The notes beneath the pieces were generated by a model. That model ran no database searches, had not been told where the DNA came from, and was given only the letters and a program-made list of their open reading frames with translations. A DNA stretch of 11,952 nucleotides from JAOACQ01 sp049968515 (GTDB lineage: Bacteria; Spirochaetota; Brevinematia; Brevinematales; JAOACQ01): assembly GCA_049968515.1 (NCBI GenBank), contig JBMFQR010000043.1, positions 1 through 11,952 on the forward strand. The letters are read 5' to 3'. Shown one piece after another: positions 1 to 5,666 of this stretch. The position numbers and the translations under genes are program-made. How positions within the stretch are numbered: the first letter of the stretch is position 1; each line of letters begins with the position of its first letter.

Positions 1-87
1 ACTCCTTGAAATACAATAACTTAGTTTTGCACAATCCCCAATTTTTGCCCTAAATCTGTCAAAGTCGGGAAAAAATATTAAAAACAA
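1..87 (-). CDS. Possible 5' end of a gene downstream of gntR (partial, cut by window edge)
   Basis: A GGAGG ribosome-binding site (positions 100-96) starts directly after the gntR stop codon, so a translated gene is expected here. From a TTG at 87, eight bases below this site, the frame stays open for 29 codons to the window edge and begins with a hydrophobic stretch (MFLIFFPDFDRF). The nearer ATG at 91 lies only four bases from the site and stops after ten codons (MVVFNIFSRL). Short YtrA-type GntR genes are usually followed by ABC-transporter or small membrane-protein genes, which would fit, but too little is visible to name a product. The two frames meet at a run of six T (minus strand), so a frameshift or sequence error is also possible. 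Confidence 0.28.
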   Translation of the reverse strand, partial: MFLIFFPDFDRFRAKIGDCAKLSYCISRS

Positions 88-100
88 CCATAAAACCTCC

Positions 101-472
101 CTAAATACCAATTTTATCAAAAATCTTATCTATAACACTCACAAAATCTTCCTTAGTAAAATTCTTGCAATAATATTCATTCACAATAGGTGTAAGGAGT
201 TTCTCAAGTTTTGTTAAATCTTTACTGCTCTTCTCTCTTGAAATTATCACCGCACCTTTCTTTCTATTAAGGCTTATCAAGCCCTCCTGCCTTAATAAAT
301 TATAAGCCTTGTTTACTGTGTGAAAATTGATTCCGAGTTCCTCTGCAAGCCTTCTAACAGGGGGTAGTGTATCTCCTTCTCTTAGCTCCCCCTTTGCAAT
401 ACCTTCAATTATTTCATTCTTTATCTGAAGATAAATTGGCACATCAGAATTCAAATCAATCTTTATAAACAT
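101..472 (-). CDS. GntR-family transcriptional repressor, YtrA subfamily
   Basis: A 123-residue DNA-binding regulator. Residues 10-77 form the GntR winged helix: the opening PIYLQIKNEI, the GDTLPPVRRLAEELG helix-turn-helix entry, the recognition helix around NFHTVNKAYNLLRQEGL, and the wing ending in RKKGAVI. Only about 45 residues follow, too few for the FadR, HutC or MocR effector domains; this short architecture defines the YtrA subfamily, in which the tail mainly dimerises. The ATG at 472 has an AAGGA site six bases upstream. Its promoter contains a 10-bp inverted repeat, so autorepression is likely. Family members usually control a co-transcribed membrane transporter, here probably the cut gene at 1-87. 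The effector is unknown. It is divergent from accA, whose promoter lies about 100 bp from the operator. Confidence 0.9.
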   Translation of the reverse strand: MFIKIDLNSDVPIYLQIKNEIIEGIAKGELREGDTLPPVRRLAEELGINFHTVNKAYNLLRQEGLISLNRKKGAVIISREKSSKDLTKLEKLLTPIVNEYYCKNFTKEDFVSVIDKIFDKIGI

Positions 473-490
473 AGTTATTCCTTATGTTCT

Positions 491-523
491 ATATGTTATA
501 GTTATAGTTATAGTATAACATAT
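491..523. promoter_or_regulatory. Inverted-repeat operator, probably for the GntR/YtrA protein
   Basis: ATATGTTATA (491-500) and TATAACATAT (514-523) are perfect 10-bp inverted arms around a 13-bp spacer, which itself carries two further GTTATA-type repeats. The inner form GTTATA-13 nt-TATAAC has the same geometry as the Bacillus subtilis YtrA operator (AGTGTA-13 nt-TACACT, from memory of the literature). It covers the -10 element of the gntR promoter, as expected for autorepression. Binding itself is inferred. Confidence 0.7.
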
Positions 524-540
524 AAAAAAAGAAAAATCAA
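512..540 (-). promoter_or_regulatory. gntR promoter (sigma-70 type)
   Basis: On the minus strand TTGATT (540-535) is followed after exactly 17 bases by TATACT (517-512), a near-consensus -35/-10 pair. The spacer is T-rich. The -10 element lies inside the right arm and spacer of the inverted repeat at 491-523, so a bound repressor would block RNA polymerase. Confidence 0.65.
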
Positions 541-619
541 TAGTTTTAAAAAAAATATAAAATCGGCTGGTAACATTTGTAATGAGACAACCACACTTAA
601 AAAAATTTTAGTCTTTTTC

Positions 620-648
620 TTGATAATTACCAAAATTTTTCTTATCAT
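620..648 (+). promoter_or_regulatory. Predicted accA promoter
   Basis: TTGATA (620-625), a 17-base spacer and TATCAT (643-648) precede the accA start by 27 bases. TGATAA at 621-626 and TTATCA at 642-647 are also inverted copies of each other and could be a regulator site, but in such AT-rich DNA this may be chance. Confidence 0.5.
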
Positions 649-675
649 ATATATCAAACTTTTCTGGAGTAATAA

Positions 676-1641
676 ATGCCAAACCATTATTTAGACTTTG
701 AACAGCCAATAAAAGAAATTGAAGATAACATTAACTCACTCAAAAAAAGTTCACAGGAAAAGAATTTGGACTTTTCAAAAGAGATATCCGAGCTTGAAAG
801 GCAGAAAAAGTATATCATAGAAACAATTTATAAAAATCTTTCTCCATTCCAGATTGTAAAAGTTGCAAGACATCCTGAAAGACCGGGTTTTCTGGACTAT
901 GTGAAAAACCTCTTTGAGGATTTCCTGGAAATTCACGGGGACAGATACTTCAGTGATGACAAAGCAATCATAACTGGCTTTGCAAAAATGGAGGGGCAGA
1001 AATTCGTAATTATCGGTCAGGAGAAGGGAAAGGACACAAAAGAAAAGATTTATAGAAACTTTGGAATGCCTCAGCCTGAAGGATATAGAAAAGCCCTGAG
1101 AGCAATGAAACTCGGGGAAAAGTTCCATTTGCCCGTACTTACATTCATAGATACAAGTGGAGCTTATCCCGGAATGGATAGCGAAGAAAGAGGACAGGGA
1201 GAAGCAATAGCTAAAAATCTCTTCGAAATGTCCGGGCTCAAAACGCAAATTATTGTGACAGTAATAGGCGAGGGTGGTAGTGGAGGAGCGCTTGCCATTG
1301 GAGTTGGAGATAGGGTCTTGATGCTTCAAAATGCAATATATTCTGTTATTTCTCCAGAAGGTTGTGCCTCAATACTATGGCATGATTCCACAAAAATGGA
1401 CAGAGCTGCTAAAGCCCTAAAAATTACCTCAAAAGACCTTCTGGAGCTCGGGATTATTGATGAAATAATACCTGAGCCTTACGGTGGGGCACACAGACAA
1501 CCCGTAGAGACATATAAGAACACAAAGGAATGCATCTTAAAACATTATAACGAAATTAAGAAACTATCTATTCCCAAGCTATTACAGAAAAGATATGAGA
1601 AATTTAGAAAGATGGGACGTTATGCCCTGTTATCAGAGTAG
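676..1641 (+). CDS. accA: Acetyl-CoA carboxylase carboxyltransferase, subunit alpha
   Basis: The alpha subunit of the carboxyltransferase half of acetyl-CoA carboxylase, which moves the carboxyl group from biotin carrier protein to acetyl-CoA and gives malonyl-CoA for fatty-acid synthesis. At 321 residues it has the usual length. An N-terminal helical segment (1-60) leads into a crotonase-type fold with HGDRYFSDD (87-95), GQEKGKDTKEK, NFGMPQPEGYRKA (128-140), the FIDTSGAYPG loop (157-166) and the glycine-rich oxyanion region GEGGSGGALAIG (198-209), then ISPEGCASILW and a conserved C-terminal GGAHR. The ATG has a GGAG site six bases upstream. The partner accD and the biotin subunits are not in the window. 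The phosphofructokinase gene follows after 31 bases without a terminator, so the two are probably co-transcribed. Confidence 0.96.
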   Translation: MPNHYLDFEQPIKEIEDNINSLKKSSQEKNLDFSKEISELERQKKYIIETIYKNLSPFQIVKVARHPERPGFLDYVKNLFEDFLEIHGDRYFSDDKAIITGFAKMEGQKFVIIGQEKGKDTKEKIYRNFGMPQPEGYRKALRAMKLGEKFHLPVLTFIDTSGAYPGMDSEERGQGEAIAKNLFEMSGLKTQIIVTVIGEGGSGGALAIGVGDRVLMLQNAIYSVISPEGCASILWHDSTKMDRAAKALKITSKDLLELGIIDEIIPEPYGGAHRQPVETYKNTKECILKHYNEIKKLSIPKLLQKRYEKFRKMGRYALLSE

Positions 1642-1672
1642 TAAAATTAGATATTGTTGGAGGAAATAAAAT

Positions 1673-3433
1673 ATGCTTGAAAATCTTCTAATTTCTATGG
1701 AAAAAAACAACTCTCTTTTTGAGAGAGAGATAAGAAAATTGCCTGTTCAGGTATGTGAGATATTTATTAAAGATGGAAAAATTGTGCCAGCCAGATTTAA
1801 TAAAACTGACAAACAAATAGGTACATCTGATGTTGAAATTGTCAACAAGGAGTTTCCAAAAACGGTAAAGGAAACCGAAAATAAAATACTGAAAGGCACA
1901 AAGGGTAATGTTTCTGCAAGCGGCAAAAGGGTTGCTGTATTGTTTTCTGGTGGACCTGCTGCAGGTGGCCATAACGTTATAATTGGGCTGAAGAAAATAC
2001 TTGGAGATAACAACACACTTTTTGGTGTAAAAAATGGCCCGAAAGGTCTTCTTGAAGGAACACTCTTCGAAATAAAAGAAGAGGATATAAAGAGAATCCT
2101 TAATACAGGTGGCTTTGACTTTCTGGGTACAGATAGAACAAAAATAAAAACAGAAGAGCAATTTCAGGCAGTAAAGAAAACAGTAAAAGACTACAATCTT
2201 AATGGAATTGTAGTAATAGGAGGAGATGACTCAAACACCAATGCTGCAATACTTGCAGAGTTTTTATATGACGATGGGGTCCAGGTTATAGGAGTACCAA
2301 AGACAATCGATGGTGACTTACAGATAGGTGATATCCTGCCAATTTCGTTTGGGTTTGACACTGCTACAAAGATTTACAGCGAACTTGTCGGAAATATTCT
2401 GCAGGATACTCCCTCATCGAGAAAATACTGGCATTTCATAAAGTTGATGGGTAGATCTGCAAGCCATGTTGCGCTTGAGGTTGCATTGCAGACACATCCA
2501 GCAATTACTCTCATTTCAGAAGAAGTTGAAGCTAAAAATATGTCACTTTCCAAGATTGTTGAAAACATTTGTGAAGTAATAATAAAGAGAGCGGCAAATG
2601 GGATAAACCATGGAGTGATTGTAATTCCAGAAGGATTAATTGAATTCATTCCAGAAATGAAAAGACTGATTTCTGAACTGAATGATTTAATGGGTAAATT
2701 TGGTGAAGATATTTCCCAGATGTTCTCTTTTGAAGAAAAGAAGGACTTCATTTACAAGAAACTTTCTGCCGATGCTGCAAAACTGATGGCATCTTTACCG
2801 GATGAATTTGAGAGAATGCTTTTATTAGACAGGGATGCTCACGGAAACCTTCAGGTTTCACAAATACCAACTGAAAAGCTTTTGTTAATGATGGTGGAAG
2901 AAAAGATAAATGAAATCAAGCACCATCCTGAAGAAGTAAAATATCTCAACATTGACGAAAAGGGAATTGAAAGGATAAAAAAGTTTAAATTTGCCACAAA
3001 CAATCATTTCTTTGGATATGAAGGAAGATGCGGTGCACCAAGTATTTTTGATGCCTCCTATACATTAAATTTAGGGTTATGTGCAGGCTCTTTAATACTC
3101 GATGGTAAAACGGGTTATATTGCTACTGTAACAGATTTTGATAAGGGTGGAAGCGTGCTTGCTCTTCCACTTACTGGGCTATTGAATGTGGAGAAAAGGC
3201 ATGGTAAGAATGAGATGGTCATAAAGAAAGGTCTTGTAGAAGTGGATTCTCCAGCATTTAAGTTCTTTGAAAAGAGAAGAAAAGAATGGGCAGAAAAAGA
3301 TCTTTTTGCAAATCCAGGACCAAGGCAGTTGTGGGGACCAACATCCAGACAGATACCATTCACTGTGGCTTTAAATAGAGGCTATTCCTCTCTCGATTTT
3401 AATATTGGAAAGGAATATAAGATTTTTGATTGA
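1673..3433 (+). CDS. pfp: PPi-dependent 6-phosphofructokinase, long (plant beta/spirochaete-like) type
   Basis: Phosphorylates fructose 6-phosphate with pyrophosphate instead of ATP, reversibly, so it can serve both glycolysis and gluconeogenesis. At 586 residues it belongs to the long group rather than the 320-residue ATP enzymes. Visible motifs are FSGGPAAGGHN (91-101), GGDDS (183-187), PKTIDGD (209-215), the substrate loop MGRSASH (259-265), IPEGL, and FGYEGRCGAPSIFDA near the C-terminus. The second Asp of GGDDS and the Lys of PKTIDGD are the established marks of PPi use; ATP enzymes have Gly at both. The start at 1673 has a GGAGG site; a second Met (residue 9) lacks one. It follows accA by 31 bases and ends before a strong terminator. 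The main doubt is only the exact start. Confidence 0.93.
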   Translation: MLENLLISMEKNNSLFEREIRKLPVQVCEIFIKDGKIVPARFNKTDKQIGTSDVEIVNKEFPKTVKETENKILKGTKGNVSASGKRVAVLFSGGPAAGGHNVIIGLKKILGDNNTLFGVKNGPKGLLEGTLFEIKEEDIKRILNTGGFDFLGTDRTKIKTEEQFQAVKKTVKDYNLNGIVVIGGDDSNTNAAILAEFLYDDGVQVIGVPKTIDGDLQIGDILPISFGFDTATKIYSELVGNILQDTPSSRKYWHFIKLMGRSASHVALEVALQTHPAITLISEEVEAKNMSLSKIVENICEVIIKRAANGINHGVIVIPEGLIEFIPEMKRLISELNDLMGKFGEDISQMFSFEEKKDFIYKKLSADAAKLMASLPDEFERMLLLDRDAHGNLQVSQIPTEKLLLMMVEEKINEIKHHPEEVKYLNIDEKGIERIKKFKFATNNHFFGYEGRCGAPSIFDASYTLNLGLCAGSLILDGKTGYIATVTDFDKGGSVLALPLTGLLNVEKRHGKNEMVIKKGLVEVDSPAFKFFEKRRKEWAEKDLFANPGPRQLWGPTSRQIPFTVALNRGYSSLDFNIGKEYKIFD

Positions 3434-3435
3434 TG

Positions 3436-3470
3436 AATTAGCGGCAGTTTAACTGCCGCTAATTTTCTTT
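3436..3470 (+). terminator. Rho-independent terminator after pfp
   Basis: AATTAGCGGCAGTT and AACTGCCGCTAATT are perfect inverted arms (3436-3449 and 3451-3464), giving about 13 base pairs with a tiny TTT-type loop, directly followed by TTCTTT. It starts three bases after the pfp stop codon and ends the accA-pfp unit. Confidence 0.9.
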
Positions 3471-3499
3471 CTCTTGCTAATTTAAAAAACAAAAAATAC

Positions 3500-3529
3500 T
3501 TGCTCTTTTTTACTCTTTCATTTTATAAT
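3500..3529 (+). promoter_or_regulatory. Predicted promoter of the xseB operon
   Basis: TTGCTC (3500-3505), 18 bases, then a perfect TATAAT (3524-3529). It lies just behind the pfp terminator and 30 bases before the xseB start, which supports a fresh transcription unit here. Confidence 0.65.
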
Positions 3530-3559
3530 ATCTTTGCATAAACTTGTCAGGGAAATCAA

Positions 3560-3814
3560 ATGAGTAAAAAAAACGAAAAACAGAAAGAAAGCTTTGAGGA
3601 AAACTTAAAAAGGCTTGAAGCACTTGTAGAAAAAATGGAAGAAGGACCTCCATTAGAAGAGGCTTTAAAGATATTTGAAGAGGGAATGACTTTAGCAAAA
3701 AAACTTGAAGAAAGGCTCTCAAACATTGAAAGAAAAGTGTACGAGATAAAAAATATGGGTAAAATCATTAGAAACGAAGAGAAAGAAATACAGATGGGCC
3801 TTTTTGAGGAGTAA
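3560..3814 (+). CDS. xseB: Exodeoxyribonuclease VII small subunit
   Basis: The small subunit of exonuclease VII, a cytoplasmic enzyme that degrades single-stranded DNA; several XseB chains wrap the helical tail of each XseA. The 84-residue protein has the family core SFEENLKRLEALVEKME followed by the PLEEALKIFEEGM signature and a second helix, KKLEERLSNIERKV: a two-helix, charged, coiled-coil-like chain. It starts at an ATG with AGGGA six bases upstream and ends in tandem TAA stops. xseA is not next to it. A PilZ gene follows 14 bases later, so the operon partners are not functionally obvious. Confidence 0.92.
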   Translation: MSKKNEKQKESFEENLKRLEALVEKMEEGPPLEEALKIFEEGMTLAKKLEERLSNIERKVYEIKNMGKIIRNEEKEIQMGLFEE

Positions 3815-3828
3815 TAAGGGGGTTGTCA

Positions 3829-4164
3829 ATGGGAGTAAGAGCTACAAGAATCCCTGTAAACATTAAGGCCAGATACTACCTCAAGAATTTTGAAGGAGAG
3901 GGAAGAATAGTAGACATTTCTACTGGAGGAATTGGTATGGAGGTAAGACAGATCTTTGTACCGGGAGATCTTGTGAGAATAGTCTTCAGGATACCAGATA
4001 GTACAAATGCAGAAATTGACTTCTGGGGAATTGTAAGAAATGTTACAGGTAATCTCATAGGAATCAATTTTGAGGAAATTTCAAATGAAAATAGGGAAAG
4101 AATCGATAGATATGTTGGAAATCTCCTAATTCAATCCGGGAAGAGTGCAAGAGAAGATTATTAG
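3829..4164 (+). CDS. PilZ-domain protein (putative cyclic di-GMP receptor)
   Basis: A single-domain PilZ protein of 111 residues, expected to bind cyclic di-GMP and pass the signal to a partner by contact. The beta-barrel signature DISTGGIGM (residues 29-37) gives the conserved D/N-x-S-x-x-G motif (D29, S31, G34), followed by PGDLVRIVFRIP and WGIVRNVTGNLIGINF, typical of the domain. The N-terminal arginine motif, normally R-x-x-x-R, appears as R4-A-T-R7, one residue short, so ligand affinity is uncertain. I chose the ATG at 3829 because GGGGG (3818-3822) lies six bases before it; a TTG at 3823 would touch that site. It sits between xseB and an FAA-hydrolase gene, 14 and 12 bases away. No flagellar or pilus genes are nearby. 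Confidence 0.85.
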   Translation: MGVRATRIPVNIKARYYLKNFEGEGRIVDISTGGIGMEVRQIFVPGDLVRIVFRIPDSTNAEIDFWGIVRNVTGNLIGINFEEISNENRERIDRYVGNLLIQSGKSAREDY

Positions 4165-4176
4165 CCGGGGTAGTAT

Positions 4177-4926
4177 ATGAAAATAGGTCGTTTTTATTTA
4201 AAAGAAAAAAATCTATTCTTTTATGGAATTGTAAAAGGGGAAAAGGTATATCAAACTAAAGGAATTAATTCTCACACATTACTTGAAGAATACAATTTGG
4301 GTGAACTTGAAATATTAACCCCATCATTGCCAACAAAAATTGTAGCAGTCGGGTTGAATTATAAAGATCATGCAGAGGAACTCAAGATGCCGCTGCCCCA
4401 CGAACCCCTGATTTTCTTAAAACCACCCTCAAGTATTCTTGCACATAAAGGCAGGATTGTTTATCCAGCCATATCAGAAAGGGTAGATTATGAGGCAGAA
4501 TTGGCTGTCGTCATTGGTAAAGTAGCAAAGTCAGTGTCTAAAAGTGAAGCAAAAAACTATATTCTTGGATATACAGCCTTTAATGATGTTACAGCAAGAG
4601 ATCTTCAGAAAAAGGATGGACAATGGACAAGAGCCAAAAGCTTTGATACCTTTTCTCCATTTGGACCATTTATAGAAACAGAGATAGAACCTGACAATTT
4701 AAGGATACAATCTATTTTAAATAATGAGATAAAGCAGGATTCATCAACATCCAATATGATTTTCGGAGTTGAAGAACTTGTAAGCTTCGCAAGTGAGGTT
4801 ATGACACTTTTTCCGGGGGACGTTATTGCTACAGGGACACCCGCAAGAATAGGTCCGATGAACAGAGGGGACAAAATCATCATTAGAATCGAAAAACTTG
4901 ATGATCTTGAAAATTATGTATATTAA
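4177..4926 (+). CDS. Fumarylacetoacetate-hydrolase-family protein
   Basis: A 249-residue member of the FAA hydrolase fold. Relatives split acylpyruvates, decarboxylate or isomerise oxaloacetate, or act in aromatic breakdown; the specific substrate cannot be read from this sequence. Residues 1-50 form the variable N-terminal domain; the catalytic part holds GLNYKDHAEEL (59-69, with His65), FLKPPSS, the metal-binding DYEAELAVVIG (Glu106 and Glu108), FNDVTARDLQ (with Asp137), RAKSFDTFSPFGP and the C-terminal PGDVIATGTPARIG. All three expected Mg/Mn ligands are present, so it looks active. It is last in the xseB operon with a GGGG site six bases before the ATG. Given its isolation from aromatic genes, a general oxaloacetate tautomerase or acylpyruvase clean-up role is my best guess. 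Confidence 0.88.
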   Translation: MKIGRFYLKEKNLFFYGIVKGEKVYQTKGINSHTLLEEYNLGELEILTPSLPTKIVAVGLNYKDHAEELKMPLPHEPLIFLKPPSSILAHKGRIVYPAISERVDYEAELAVVIGKVAKSVSKSEAKNYILGYTAFNDVTARDLQKKDGQWTRAKSFDTFSPFGPFIETEIEPDNLRIQSILNNEIKQDSSTSNMIFGVEELVSFASEVMTLFPGDVIATGTPARIGPMNRGDKIIIRIEKLDDLENYVY

Positions 4927-4973
4927 TGGAGCAAAAGGTTGTCTTGCAAAATTGCAATGTAAGATAAGCTAGA

Positions 4974-5006
4974 ATGAATAACCACAACTATAAATGTGGT
5001 ATTCAT
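4974..5006. other. Inverted repeat between the FAA-hydrolase gene and clpP
   Basis: ATGAATA(a)CCACA pairs with TGTGGTATTCAT: 12 base pairs with one bulged A and an eight-base loop. No T-run follows on either strand, so it is a poor rho-independent terminator. It ends 15 bases before the predicted clpP -35. It could end or process the upstream transcript, or bind a regulator. It is not CIRCE, nor a CtsR heptad site. Confidence 0.5.
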
Positions 5007-5020
5007 ATCAACAAAATAAT

Positions 5021-5049
5021 TTTACTTTCTTTAAAAAACTGACTATATT
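5021..5049 (+). promoter_or_regulatory. Predicted clpP-clpX-lon promoter
   Basis: TTTACT (5021-5026), 17 bases, TATATT (5044-5049), placed 31 bases before the clpP ATG and giving a leader of about 25 bases with an AGGAG ribosome-binding site. No known heat-shock operator overlaps it. Confidence 0.5.
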
Positions 5050-5080
5050 TTATATAAAGAATAAAACAGGAGTTTGAGCT

Positions 5081-5662
5081 ATGTTGATACCAATGGTTAT
5101 TGAGCAAAGTTCAAGAGGTGAAAGGGCGTATGATATTTATTCACGCCTCTTAAAAGACAGAATAATTTTTTTAGGGCAGCCTATAGACGATGATATAGCA
5201 AACCTGATAATAGCCCAGTTGCTTTTTCTCGAAGCAGAAGAGCCTGAAAGAGACATAAGTCTCTATATTAATTCACCGGGTGGCGTTGTCTCTGCAGGAC
5301 TTGCAATATATGACACAATCCAGTTTATAAAAAGCGACGTTTCCACAATCTGTATAGGTCAGGCTGCCTCAATGGGAGCAGTGCTACTGGCTGCCGGTAA
5401 GAAGGGAAAAAGATATGCACTTCCCAATGCAAGAATAATGATTCACCAGCCATCGGGTGGCATTCACGGACAGGCAAGCGACATAAAGATTCAGGCCGAA
5501 GAAATGTTGAGGACAAAAGCCATACTCGACAACATTCTTTCAAAGCATACCGGCCAGCCCATCGAGAAAATTGAAAAGGAAACAGAAAGAGACTTCTTTA
5601 TGTCATCGGAAGAGGCAAAAAAATATGGAATTGTTGACGAAATAATTGAAAAAAGGAAGTAA
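5081..5662 (+). CDS. clpP: ATP-dependent Clp protease proteolytic subunit
   Basis: The serine peptidase that forms the double-heptamer degradation chamber fed by ClpX. It is full length at 193 residues. The catalytic triad is intact: Ser97 in GQAASMGAVLLAAG, His122 in MIHQPSGG, and Asp171 in ERDFFMS, at the same numbers as in the mature E. coli enzyme. The YINSPGG strand (62-68) that builds the oxyanion hole is present, and the N-terminal LIPMVIEQSSRGERAYDIYSRL includes the axial-loop region. The ATG has AGGAG eight bases upstream. clpX begins four bases after the stop and lon follows, the common protease operon. The trigger-factor gene that often precedes clpP is absent here. Confidence 0.97.
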   Translation: MLIPMVIEQSSRGERAYDIYSRLLKDRIIFLGQPIDDDIANLIIAQLLFLEAEEPERDISLYINSPGGVVSAGLAIYDTIQFIKSDVSTICIGQAASMGAVLLAAGKKGKRYALPNARIMIHQPSGGIHGQASDIKIQAEEMLRTKAILDNILSKHTGQPIEKIEKETERDFFMSSEEAKKYGIVDEIIEKRK

Positions 5663-5666
5663 ATAT

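Noticed and set aside
775..1329. Long antisense reading frame inside accA
   Set aside because: Shadow frame of a well-conserved gene; Cys/Phe/Ser-rich product without any recognisable domain.
3823..3828. TTG start giving a two-residue longer PilZ protein
   Set aside because: It would directly abut the GGGGG ribosome-binding site; the ATG at 3829 has proper spacing.
4925..4966. 13-codon ORF (MEQKVVLQNCNVR) overlapping the FAA-hydrolase stop
   Set aside because: Very short, no ribosome-binding site, and it runs through the TTGCAA repeats; most likely chance.
4974..5006. Rho-independent terminator for the xseB operon
   Set aside because: The hairpin is real but no T-run follows on either strand; kept as an unassigned inverted repeat.
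5646..5666. TTG start of clpX inside clpP
   Set aside because: No suitable ribosome-binding site for it, and the ATG at 5667 has GGAAG at seven bases and gives the normal ClpX N-terminus.
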